64,000 bases of DNA from Berghia stephanieae (lineage: Eukaryota; Mollusca; Gastropoda; Nudibranchia; Aeolidiidae), in NCBI GenBank assembly GCA_034508935.3, contig CM067443.1:99406702-99470701 (forward strand), written 5' to 3'. The position numbers and the translations under genes are program-made. The notes under the pieces were generated by a model. The model saw nothing but the letters and a program-made list of their open reading frames with translations. It did not search any database and was not told where the DNA came from. Of this stretch, positions 1 to 13,469 are shown one piece after another (the first letter of the stretch is position 1; every line of letters begins with the position of its first letter).

Positions 1-45
1 CTCTCTCTCCCTCTCTCTCTCTCTCTCCCTCTCTCTCTCTCTCTG

Positions 46-122
<77 letters not shown>

Positions 123-135
123 CCCCTCTCTCTCT
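1..135. repeat. CT microsatellite
   Basis: (CT)n with scattered extra C and one G, reaching the window edge. Confidence 0.95.
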
Positions 136-177
136 ATTTAAAAAAAAAAATTTAACTCACAAATACACCTTAATAAC

Positions 178-549
<372 letters not shown>

Positions 550-571
550 TATATATATATACAAATATATA

Positions 572-645
<74 letters not shown>

Positions 646-1457
646 AAATATAGACCCTCTAGATTTAAATTAATTATGTGTTTACAAGATCTTCAATTGG
701 CGACATACTACAGTATAAATTTACACAGGTAATAGGATATGTAAAATGAATAAATAAATATATAAATAATCAAATAAATAATGTAAAAATACACAACTAA
801 GAGTGGCGCGCAATGTAAAATTAAGAAAAAGCAAAATAAAGTTGTTCAGTATTTTTGTTCATTTCTGACGTGTCTCCGTCCTTTTTTCTTTTTTTTAATA
901 GGGAGGGAGTGTATTTTTGATTTTCATTTATCTTTTTATTCTTTATTTTTTTTCATCGTGAATTTTGCGAAGCCGTGAACTGAAGAATAAAACGTAAGCC
1001 TTTCCGAGCGGCATCGAATAATGTCGTGGCCAAGGCATTCCATGAAGGAATAAAGATAACCCGTCAAACAAACGCCAATAGGATTAATTCTCGTCACAGG
1101 GATGCCCCTTTTTTTTTCCCCCGGCCAAATCCGTAAAACCGGCTTTTTTAAAAAACTCTTCCGGTTGACCTCGGTCGGTATTGGTGAGCTGAATTTTTAA
1201 AGATGAAGGTAATGGTTATTTTACGTCAACAGGTAAGAAGGGGAAGCTAGGTGGACATGCCTCCTGTTCTATGATTTAACTATGATACCGTTTGGTGAAG
1301 AGAAGCTTTGCACGAAATGGTTTCACAAAATTTCTGATTTTTTTAATTTTAATTTTAGCAAAGAGCGCCGCTGTCGTATTTCTAAAATGAGCAAATTGGG
1401 TTGCGGGGGGGGGGGGGGGGGGGGGGGGTGTGTGATAATCTTACCCAAGGAAAAAAT

Positions 1458-1665
1458 AGCGAGGTGGCCTAGTGATTGAGGCATTGCAGTGTGACCCGGA
1501 AGGTTCCTGGTTCGTACCTCCGCTTCAGGACTTTAGAAGATACTTAAACAATCTTATCTGAGTTTCAGAAACGAACAAAACACATAGAAAGAATCTTTAC
1601 AGACTTGAAATCCTTCTCTTAATGGGAGAAGGGCTTTAGTTCGAAATGTTCCTTGTTAAAGTGTT
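1458..1665 (+). mobile_element. SINE with tRNA-like head, family D
   Basis: gaggtggcctagtgattgag, then 'aaggttcctggttcgtacct' (B box). ~110 bp on follows 'gggagaagggctttagttcg', a motif repeated at 40575. The end is uncertain. Confidence 0.5.
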
Positions 1666-1774
1666 TTGTTCTTTCCTGAAATTGTTACATTCATTTTTGT
1701 TCGGTATCGACTTCATTTGCTGTTTTTTTCCCCCAAGCCTTCAAATTAAATTTTATTTATTCATCAACTTGCTA

Positions 1775-1913
<139 letters not shown>

Positions 1914-3807
1914 CATTGTAATTTATTTATGTATTTATTTATGCATTTATTTATGCACTCATGCATTTATTTATTTTTATGCATTTATTTGTTTATGCAT
2001 TTCTTGTTTTATTTATGCATGCATTTATGTGTGTATTTATTATATTATTTATTTTTCTTCCCCTTGCTTGTGTGATTTGAATTAAGTGCAGATTGTGCTG
2101 TTGTCATGATTTTTATTTATTTTGATCGATGATTTATTGAGATGTGAATGTTTAACCGTTTTAAGGCGAGACTGAATCTCTTTTACATCATATTAGCTCC
2201 CGTAATTCACAATAGTAATAGTTTAATTTTGGTAACTCCAGGATCAGTTGTTTCCATCATGACAGAAGTGATAGTATGGCGAATTGTGATGCGATGCTCC
2301 TAATTTTTATTGTCCTCCAATATGAAAACGGTCCGTGATGTCTGAAAAGAAAAAGTAAATAAGATAAGTCCTTTTAGGGGACCCAATGTTAATCGCGGTT
2401 TCTTTAGATTTAATCGGGCACTGACAATAATTGTTCGCTACCATTTAGATAGGATGTTGGTCAACTGTAAAGTAGTTTCCGCCAGTCCTAAGAGAGCCAG
2501 CTACCCAGTTACTCTTGTGTAGACAGGGGAAGAGGCTTCAGAGAAAACCTTGTCTGCGCCCTGGAGTTATGTCGGTCCCCTTTTTTCCTGAGGAGGTTGT
2601 AGTCGAAATCCTACCCGTAGAATGTGATGTCGGGTGTTGTGAGGTTGAAATTGAACCCCGCGTGTAAAGTGTTAAAACCGGAAAGATTAAAAACGCGTTG
2701 ATTGGCGGATTAAATAACCCATTGGAAATAGGATCGTCTCGTTCTGTGAAAATATAATCACGAGAATCTCGTGTGATGATTGGCTGGCTGGTGATTGTTG
2801 TGGTGGTGTTGGGGGATGGAAGATGTTTTGATGGAATGGTTGTGGTCATCATGGTGGTAGTGCTGGTGGTGGCAATAGGAATATTGCCGTAACCCATCAA
2901 CAAAACTCTTTTTTTTTTAATTTAGCCATAAAATATTAATGTTTCGAATATATTGATAGATTGAATGACCCCTGAACTTGTCAGATGGGCGTAAATCCGA
3001 GATCCTAAAATAGTTTAAAAGACTTAATTGACAATTCGAGGATTATCTTGATCTACGGGGTTAAAATAAAGGTGTTATTTTTTTTTCTTTTTCTTTTTAA
3101 AAACAAAATGAGAAAAAGGGTCTTCAGGAGAGTTTTTGGTTGTTAAAGGGGTGATTGCAGTCTTAATGGTGGTTAATCATTATGATTATGATGATGAGGT
3201 AATGCTGCTACTGCTGCTGCTACTGCTGATGATGATTATGATGATGATGTTGGTGGTGATGAAGAAGAAGAAGACGATGGGGTGATGATGGTTATAGTGA
3301 TGGTTTTGATTATAGTGATGTTGATAAATGCTATATATTAACAGTGGTGACGGCAATCCTCTTTACAACACCAATCGTAGTTGGAAATTGTATAGCGTTG
3401 ATAGCGTCGAAGATTTACGAGTACCGAGTGAATCGAATATCCCCAAATACCAGCGAGTTGATTGATCAGAATTGTGACAGCCGCCCAGCCTTATTGGTTT
3501 CCATCTCCTGTTTGAATTCCGAGACTGGGAGGATTCTCGAGGTGCTTATCGGGGGCGGTTCTCCCATTGAAATGTGACCTGGGCGTCTATCTCCTTGATA
3601 AACAGATCTCGGATGATTTATGTTCCTTGCATTGACTAGGGAATTGGGAGAAAGACGAATCGCCCCAATATTTATCCTTTCAAATAACTTTCTTCCATCC
3701 TTTCCCCATCCTTCAATTCTCTCTGGCTGTCATCAATATTATTGTTGCGTGTAAATAAGAGATTTTAAATTTGTTTTTTATTTGTTCTTTCACCACTGTC
3801 GTCATCA

Positions 3808-3813
3808 TCAACC

Positions 3814-3868
<55 letters not shown>

Positions 3869-4205
3869 TACTATTATTGTTTTTATAATTAAAACAAAAG
3901 CTGCAATTATAATTACTTTTCCTACTATTGCTAGCTGATGAAGCGCACATTGCCACCATCACTGCGACTTCTATCACTACTACTACTACTTTCATATCCC
4001 AACATCAACACTACCACTGCTTCTGCTACTTCTGTTTATACAAATTCGACATTATTCCAGTATTACTGTTGCATTTCACTTCTACTACTATCATTATTAT
4101 CATCATCGTCATCGTAATCATTGTCGTCATCATTATCATCATCTTCATTATAATTATCACTATATAGCATAATTACTATCATCATTATAATACCACCATC
4201 ATCAT

Positions 4206-4262
<57 letters not shown>
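3808..4262. repeat. CAT/ATC microsatellites
   Basis: (CAT)n at 3808-3867 and 4206-4262, with imperfect ATC/ACT words between. This lies immediately before the first CEP78 exon. Confidence 0.9.
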
Positions 4263-4263
<1 letters not shown>

Positions 4264-4325
4264 AATTAAACATATGTATTCATTCGACATCCTTCCCTTT
4301 CTCTCTCTATCTCTCTCATCTTCAG

Positions 4326-4439
4326 CGCTTGATCTACAAGGATGTGGCATCTCCACGTCAGGAGCTCGAAGCTTTTTGGACGTCCTCAAGTACAACACAA
4401 CACTGGTCGTATTGGACCTCAGGAGGAACCCACTAGTTG
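4326..4439 (+). CDS. CEP78: CEP78 exon: last leucine-rich repeats
   Basis: The acceptor follows a CT-rich tract ending in cttcag, and the donor is GTGAGT. It reads ALDLQGCGISTSGARSFLDV and then NTTLVVLDLRRNPLV. Entry needs one base from an upstream exon and exit leaves one base (phase 1). Confidence 0.93.
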
Positions 4440-4995
4440 GTGAGTGTCCAATTTAAACTCTTCTCTATCCAAGCGACATGTCCTCGCATCAAAAATCCGG
4501 AATAATTCATTACGAGACCTAAGAGAAATGACAAACCACGAACGGCTCAAAGGAAGACTAAAAACATTTATTTTCACTATCTAATAAGCTTCAACAGTCG
4601 TGACGTCACTTCCCTCCTCATGACGCATAGTAACTTAGTAACTGGTTCTAAATTATATATCGGAACAGTGGCGGACGCCCTTATGAAATACTTCGCCGAC
4701 GAGCATAAAAGTGTATCCAGAGGAGTAAAACATTATAAATCTGATCATGTTTTGATTTTTATACATTCTGATCACAAGACATGTGAAAAACTTCTAGCCA
4801 GCATGAAGATTTTCATTGTTGAGCTTTTTACGTCTTCCAAAATAAGGACTCATTTAACTTGATAAGAGGAAAATCTACCCTGAAATGAATCTGATTAAGC
4901 TATTTAAATAAGACAAAATAGAAAGTATTTTAAAGTAAGTGGAAGCTTGCGTAAAGAACATAAATATATACCTACCTACCTACTACTGCAACCAT

Positions 4996-5035
<40 letters not shown>

Positions 5036-5305
5036 AAATATTTGGTTCTAAACCAATTCAAAATACTGTTCATAAATATAGTTTAAATACTCGTACAATG
5101 ACCAGGACGTATCAAAATAAAGAGCAAGGATTATTCTTTTTTACACATGATGGTTTTTAAGTTGACAAGAGATGCCTTAGTCCAAGGCCTTCTATATAGC
5201 TATATAGAAGGCCTTACTTAGTCTAAATCTTGTCGGTCAGTTTCTTGTCCTAATTTATAACTGTACATTTCCAAATATCTTTTGTTTATTTCCCCTCCTC
5301 GTGCG

Positions 5306-5336
<31 letters not shown>

Positions 5337-8300
5337 ACCCCCCAACCAAAATAAGTGTTTGAATTTAGATTTATTAATATTTGAATTTTATTAATTATTT
5401 ATAGCAGTCATTAGAAATTAACGTTTGTTTAACATATAGCGTAGCATGTCATTATAAGGAGTTGCTTAAGTCAACGGCCTTTAAATGATCTGTGGAAAAA
5501 AAGGAGAAAGGTTCAGGTTTTAAATTCCCAGATATGAACATAACTATGACATTTACATCATAAGCAATCAAAAATATATCAATTAAAAACGTATTCGTCA
5601 AATTCCTATTTCAAGTGATTGGTGGTTGCAGTTTTGAAATGATTTAGATATACTTTTGGAACTTTCTTTGAAAATCAATCCAACGCTGTGACACGCTAAT
5701 AGCATTGTGAATCCTAGGAATCCCTTGATATGAAGACATTAAAAATGTTATGATAAAAATGTGCTTTGTAAAAAGTGTAAGATCGTTTTAAAAAATTGTT
5801 GGAAAAAAAAAGGAAATTGCCCGATCTTTGAGTTGCGTTGCTTTGCATATCGGGGTTGGCATGACATACCAAGGTCTACTTTTGTTGTAGTGGTAAGTTA
5901 TTGATGAGGCGTGGGAATATTGCTGTCACTCGGGTGTGAGCGGCAGCTGTGTTGGTGATGCCGTTATTGGATCCACCGTACTCTGACAAAGCAATTTGTT
6001 TTTTTCATCTTTGTCAGAAAACATAAATACCAATCGATTAAAATGGCCCTCCACTTACCAACAAAACGTCTCGAACCTGAAACTTCTCGAGGACTGTTTT
6101 ATTTTTAAACGTTTTTGGCATGTTGATTGAGTGTCTTTTAATCGGTTTGATTTTCCAAGAGTTTATTGACCACAATTTATTGTTTAATGTGTTTTGTCAA
6201 CGCTGGGATTCTGCTTTCGCTGTAGTAGTTGGTGGTAATAGTGGTAGATAGTGAATTGCTTTTGGGCTCGGGTCATACCAATTGTAATTGCATACCTACT
6301 GCACGTGTTGCATTCATTGAGAGTATGCTGTTGTTGTGATAAATAAATTACCTCTGCAGTTAGTTGTGCCCAGTCTTTGTTTTTATTTTTTCTGCAGTGC
6401 ATTCAGTGGGTTTTTTTTTTTTCGTCCATGCTAATACATGCAGGCTTTGCGAATGAATCGATGAAGCCAAACGTTTAACAGTTTTTAACTGTTGTACTCA
6501 AGATGGTGTAAAGTTATGTTGTATTGTCCTTGTCCGAAAATGGCATCGTCTAAGTGTTTTACAGGATGTATGTTGATGCACACTTATCAATCATCATGAA
6601 ATTAAATAGTTGTTTAGAACAATGATTGGGAACTGAGTCTCTAAGATCTGACGGAAAGTACATTGCAATAGACTAGCGTCCTATACAAAGGATAAAAAGC
6701 AATTGCTATTGTCCGTTTCATGCTATAGAAACAGGGATAAACTCTGGCTTCAAAAGGACTACATTTTTTTCGTGCATAGAATTTACCGTGAATCGGCGCT
6801 ATAAAAATGCTATTTTCTTTTCTTCCTCTGCTCATCTGTCTTCTATTATTCGTTTCTTTCTTTCTTCTTCCTTATTTTTTTTTTTTTTTTTTACATTTTA
6901 TTTTCATACGCTGTTACTGTTAGAAATTAACAATTATCACCGAATATTTATTTATGGAATTTCAAAGCTCGATTATTGATGAAGCGTGGATTTGCGTATA
7001 AGTAGTTACTTGGTTTAAACCCGTCATGAAACAAAGTTTATTCACATATTCCTCCCGATAGCTCATTCGGTAGAGCACTCGAATCACAAGCAAATGGACT
7101 GATATCGATCTTGGGTCGAGAATTTTTTTTCCTGTTCACCGAGTATGATTGGATGGCTGGATTTGTTAGATCTGGCCGAATGTACTTAGTTTCTTATGAC
7201 ATAAATTGGGCAAGAAGATTGTCATGATTCTTCTCAGAAATTCGATCTGGGACACTTCTGTAGAAGACCAACGAACCCGAAATTGCGTGATCGATGGGAC
7301 CGGTATGTTTCACTCTTTAGGTTTGTTCGTAATAGTTGGAGAATGGTATTGAATTCGAGCAGAGTCTCACGTCATACAGATTTAAACACTCCCTGACGAA
7401 TTATATGAATCTATTATTAAATCATTAAGCTCTTCAGACCAAACTTTAGAGGTAATTAGGGCTAGCATTTGGTAATTCATTACAGACTACTTTGACTGAA
7501 GGGAGTTGCTTTGCGCATGTTTGAGACGCCATAATATTTAACCACAGCGACCACGCCCCTACGATGTATGTAAAATGCTATTGTTGGGATGAACTGAACT
7601 GCTTATTTTGTTTTATATATTATATTATTTTGGCCACAATAAAGTACAGGACAACGATTGTGTTTACTAGACAACAGTAACATGTCAACATGTTATGTCA
7701 TGGTCGATCCACGTTATAAATGTATTAGATAACACGGTATTTGGCCTTCGCAACACCATTCACAATACTTTGGTCACAAATTAATATTATATTAATCGGT
7801 TCTTCACTTTTTTGTTACATCTCAGCAGTCCCTCAAATCCACAAGGCGTTTGAGTTAACCCGTCACGGAGTCCGCCATAAAAGTCACGTTGCAAAGCATA
7901 GAATGCAATATGTAGTTTCAAATGGTTTAAACGCTTGGGCACCCTTGTTCTGATCAAATTGCACACAGAAAGTTATGGTTGAGAATAAAATAAACAAAGA
8001 CAACCATACCCTTTTTCGATATCCAACTTATACATCTTAATGATCTTCCGCGTTTTTTCAATAGGTCAAATGGAAGCGTTGTTGTTGGTTGGTAGTATTC
8101 ATGCGGCCCTGGGGATTTGGAGGTTTATGCCTATATATGCATATTTGTGTGGGAGTGTATTATTTGTGTGAGTTTGTGTGTGTGTGTGTGTGTTTGTGTA
8201 CTTGTGTGTATGTATTGCAGTGTGTGTTTAAATGCAATAATTTATACATTGTGTTTGTGTGTGTGTATGTGTGTCTGTTTGTGGGTATATGTCTATTTAT

Positions 8301-8594
8301 TGGGTGTTGATGTTGGTGTTGGAGTGCTGTATATGGTATCTGAAACAATTCAATGGCCATACATGGTTTCCAATAATGTCCACCGACGCCCTAGGCTTGT
8401 GTGTAGTGATTCGATTAGGGTTATTGAATTAGACTCGACTGGCCGCCAGGGAGTTCAAATTATCGCCCCTTCGCTATCATGTCCGACACATGCGAGAATT
8501 TTATTGCTCTAGTCTAGGTCACAAATTCAATCATCTTTGGTGGCTTCAAAATATCTACTGATTTAATGGGGGTCGACGTAAAATATGCTTCCCA

Positions 8595-8682
<88 letters not shown>

Positions 8683-8698
8683 GTTATTATTATTATTA

Positions 8699-8745
<47 letters not shown>

Positions 8746-8883
8746 GTTATTATTATTATAATAATAATTATTATTATTATTATTATTGTTATTATTATTA
8801 GTGGTGGTGGTGGTGGTGTTATTGTTGTTGTCGGCATTATTATTATTATTATCATTATCATCATCATCATTATTATTATGATG

Positions 8884-8975
<92 letters not shown>

Positions 8976-11900
8976 ACTGTATTATCGTCATCATTATCCA
9001 AATTTAGATGCTCCATTTGACGAAAACTATTCCCTGCTTTTAGATATTTTTCACGAGCTGAAGACACCTTCATTCTATGACGTCCCATAAGACATCAATA
9101 ATATAAATCATAAGTAAAATAATAATGATAATAAGATCAGGTTTCAGATAAGCCTCCGAATCATATAGCCATGAGGCGCATTTTTTAAAGATTAAATCTA
9201 TTGATTTATTTATTTTTATTTATTTATTCGTTGTTAATTGATTAATATATCTATTTATATATTTGCCTAATATTTTAAGTCCATTTCTTATATCATGCAT
9301 CTCCCATAGTGGGCGGGGAGGTACTTGCTGTGTCTTCTATCCCCCTGTATCTGTTTTCCAATTGCTTTCTGTCTTTGTCTTGGAATGAGATAACTTAGTT
9401 TTGTCCTGGCCCTGGCCGGAGTCCTTAGCTGGGAGGGAAATAGTTGAATGAATGGTTATAGTTTTGTGAGATTATATTTTTTCCTTGTAAATCATCTCTT
9501 TGCTCTGTACTATTTTTTAAAACATATGATTTGTATACATTTGAGTGTGTTCCTCTAAGTGGGATCTTGTGCTGGTGTCTGTGTGAGCCTTTTGGGTATT
9601 CCAAACTAAGTACACCGATAGTGGGATCTTTGAATCTACATCTGTTCCCTATTTGAACCATTCCCCTTTGTCTTACTTTTTCCTCAAGTCCTTTTAATTG
9701 TACATCTAGAATCTTTGCACTATCCAATTTTCTTCCGCTTATATGACCTAAATGTGTTGCAAACGCCGTAAAACCCAAACAAAACAAACTTAATATCATG
9801 CATCCATTGTCTAATAATTTCTTTTTATTTCTTCTTAGCATTTTAGAGTATTACATTGCTGCCAATTTTCCTGGTAAAAAAGGGGGGTCCCGACTTGGCA
9901 ATTTAGAAAGAATAATAAAGAAAAAAATTAAGTGGACTGTATATATAAAGGCGGGGGGGGGGGGGGGGGGGGGGAGGGTTATTTGGCCTTTTGCGTTTTG
10001 AGCTTGAATTTGTTAGAGTGTCTGCACATTGTCATCAGTTCAGATCTTTTGTTTAAGGTGCTATTGTTTCTGTGGTTGTGTAGTAAAATCTCCAGTTTCT
10101 CTGTCAGGCATAAATTGCATTTTCTGGCACCGCATCTGTAGGGGCTGCTTTGCTTGACGACCTCCCAGGTTATTGTTGGTGTTTTTTGTGTGTTTATTTG
10201 TTCCCAATAGTGCATTGCTAATTTGGTGCATATATATATGTAAATGGCCCTTGCATGTCTCAGAATATGCTTTTTTGACTAGCAAATTAAAAAAGGAACA
10301 AAAATCTCTAAATCTAGATTATAATATGTTTTAGTTCAAACATTGGGGTCCCGATAACTCAGTTGATAGAACACTTGCTTCACACACAAAGGGACAAAGA
10401 TCGATCCCGGGTGCATTCGAGATTTTTTTCTGACCCACCCGTTCACCCAGCAGCGAATGGGGACTGGGTCTGTTAGATCTGGCGGAAAGTACTTTGCGAT
10501 CGACTAGTGTCCTATCCAAAGGATAGCAAGAAATTGCTATTGTCCGTTTCACGCTATAGAAACCGGGATAAACTCCGGCTCCATGGGTTCTGAAGGACTA
10601 CTTACTTATGAATTGAAACAAATTGCTGTTTTGGTTCATGACCGTATTGTGTTTTAATGTGTCCTGTTTTAGCCCTTTGAAAAGTTGACCGCTCGGGAAT
10701 AAGGCTTTAATCTCAACCTGATGTGAATTTTTTTTTGCTTTTTTGTTTATAAAGATCGAGACGTACTTCACTCCCTTATGGAACAGCTGATGTTGAACAG
10801 TAATGGGGATGATGGCGAGGTATGTATTGGCACCTCTTTAAAAGCATATCGCTCTGTGTCTTGTTTTGTTTTGATCTTTTTTTTTTTCTCTCAATAATGG
10901 GGAGTGGGGGGAGTTGGATTGTTTGGTGGTTTTATTATTGGGGGGGGGGGGGGGGGGGGGGAGGCGTTGTTTTTACTTTTGTACCAAAGTGGCAATGTTG
11001 TTGTCGTCGTCCTCATCCTCCTTATTGTTGTTTTTGATGATGTGATAATTTCTTTTAATTGTTATCATTTTGTTTTGTTTTGTTATTTTGTTTTTCTCTT
11101 TTATTATCCGGGTCACAGTGCAATGCCTTAACCCCTCGGCCACTTTGTCCCCCATTCAATAAGTGTAAGATATTGATATCTTTGATTGGCCAGAGAGTTA
11201 ATTTTTCATTTAGTGTATTGAACAAAATAGCACAGACATGACACACAAACAGGCACATATGAATAACGCATGTGTACTCACACTCATGTAGCATGTATTG
11301 TTTACATACAGAATACAGAAACTTGGATAGACCCTAAATGGGGGACAGCGTGGGTCAGCGATACGGTCTTTGCTTCGTACCCGAAAGGTACCGAGTTCGA
11401 TCACCTGCCGCTGCGCTGTGTGGCCTTGAGCAAGTCACCTCGCCCTAGCTCAGTTTGCGGCGCTGCACTGCGGCTGACGCCTCGGTTATTCCAGTCTTAC
11501 CTTGGAATAGACCCTAGAGACAAATTTTCCCTATGGGATAAAAAAAGGGGAATTTAATTTTAATTAATTAAAAACTAGTCATAATGTATCAACCTCTTGA
11601 TATCTTCCTCAGTACAAGTGGATGAAGTCTGAAGATGTTGAGTCCAGTCCCGGGCTCGGTTCCAGGGGAGGAAAGAGAAGAGCTACGAAGATACTCAACT
11701 CTAACGTAGGGAAGAAAACCACTATCAAGGTATCCATGGTTCACATTGTATTGTCAACACAAATCCTCCTCTCTTCCTTTTCATTTTCTTCTTACTATCG
11801 TATTTTTACCATTTTTTATCATCATCATTCTCATTAATATCAATAATCATCGTTATAAAATCGTCATTATCGACAGGATCACCATCATCATTACACTGTC

Positions 11901-12001
11901 AGATTCTAACTGAGACTGAATATTCATCGTTGTTTTTAAATTTAATTTATTTATTTTTTTTTTTTTTTGTTACATTTTAAGGGGGGGGGGGGGGGGGTTG
12001 T

Positions 12002-12049
<48 letters not shown>

Positions 12050-13436
12050 TTGCTTTTGTTATTGCTTTTGGGTGGGTTTGTTGTTTGTTTTTTTGGGGGG
12101 GGTTTTTTGTTGATTTTTTTTTTTTTTTTTTGGGTTTTTTTTGTTTTGTTTTGTTTTGTTTTTTAATCTTAAAATGCCTCTTTGACCATATGATTTTCAC
12201 CGAGCTTTTTCTCTCAATCTCAACTGATTTATTTTATGACATCAGATCGTGCCCGGTGGAGTTCGTAGGAAACCCAAAGTAGGTGTTTCCACGCCAACCA
12301 GACTGGCCCGGCAAGAAATCCAACCATCTCCTGGCCTGCCTTGGAGGACGGCAGCACGAGCCAACAGATTCAGGTAAGGGTTGAAAAATGGTTGTTGTTG
12401 TTTTGTTTTGTTTTGTTTTAAATCATTTGATACAAACAAGAAAAAAATTTTTTTTTTTTTAATTGAGGGGGAGGGGATGTGTATTACTTTGGGAGGGGGA
12501 GGGGAGGGGGGTAGGAGTAAATGTGTTTTTGGCTGTTGACAGTAACATATATTTGTAAGGCTTTACCTCACTCAATCCGAGAGATTTTTGCTACTTTTTA
12601 AAATTGGAAAAATGTATTTAAAATGAGCATGTACATAGATAGTTTTATTCGACTACCATTAATATGCAAACATTTTAAAAACATTAGCTTTGATACTACG
12701 CCTATAATTTGTTTCAGAAAAATGTAATAAATAAGCATGGGGTAAAAGTAACCTGGGTAAACTATGGATATAGTCGGTGTTAGGATTGAGTGAGTTAAAA
12801 AAAAAAAAAGATATCCAGATAACTGGCAACATGCATAATAAAAATAAAAAGATGAGGACGAGCAAGAAGAATAAGTAAAAAGGAGGAGGAGGAGGGGGAG
12901 AAGAAGAAGGAGGAGGAGGAGGAGGAAGAGGGGGAGAGAAGGAGGAGGAGGGGAGAAGAAGAAGGAGGAGGAGAAGGAGAAGCTTATATATCTAACTCAT
13001 GCTCTTATGTTCCTTTCAAAAACAAAACATACAAACAAAAAAACAGAGGACATCCTCCTGATGGCACCAAATATTCAACCAAAGATTCTTCAGACTTTTC
13101 CACATCCAATTCCATCCTCGTATCATCGGCGACCAACATCAACAACAGTCGTATCAACGATGCCGATGACGATGATGACGACGATGACACTCTCAATGTT
13201 GTGATAGAGAAGGAAAACGCTTCTATGAAAATGAATCGGATTGCAGCTGAAACAGCAGACAAAATAAGGAGACTAGAGGAAAGTCATTTGGCAATGAACT
13301 TGGACAATAAAAAAGAAGTTATGGTAATGTGAAAATTGGGATAACAGTAGAATCTTAAGTAGGTGGCTATTGCCAAGTATTATTGACAATCAATTACAAT
13401 TTTTGTTTTTGTTTTGTATGTTTGGGTTTTTTGTGC

Positions 13437-13469
<33 letters not shown>

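Noticed and set aside
3344-3577. 77-codon plus-strand frame considered as an upstream CEP78 exon
   Set aside because: No leucine-rich-repeat pattern (LxxLxLxxN) and no match to any CEP78 block.
4620-4862. 80-codon frame after a LINE scrap (VADALMKYFADEHKSVSRGV)
   Set aside because: Lies in a CEP78 intron, no recognised motif, no splice links; most likely chance.
7050-7130. Functional tRNA genes at SINE heads (7050, 10345, 20406, 62829 and others)
   Set aside because: A and B boxes are visible, but the cloverleafs are imperfect and each is joined to a SINE body.
8089-8512. Cys/Val-rich 131-codon frame
   Set aside because: Made by GT microsatellites and flanks; no start context, domain or splice partner.
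8563-9090. Long open frames of poly-Ile, poly-Asn, poly-Leu type at 8563-9090 and 29843-30365
   Set aside because: They are products of ATT/TAA microsatellites, open in several frames on both strands.
9425-9841. 138-codon minus-strand frame and similar frames at 25085, 31221, 32224, 40111
   Set aside because: All coincide with family R repeat copies; they are shadows of the repeat, not conserved as protein with one frame.
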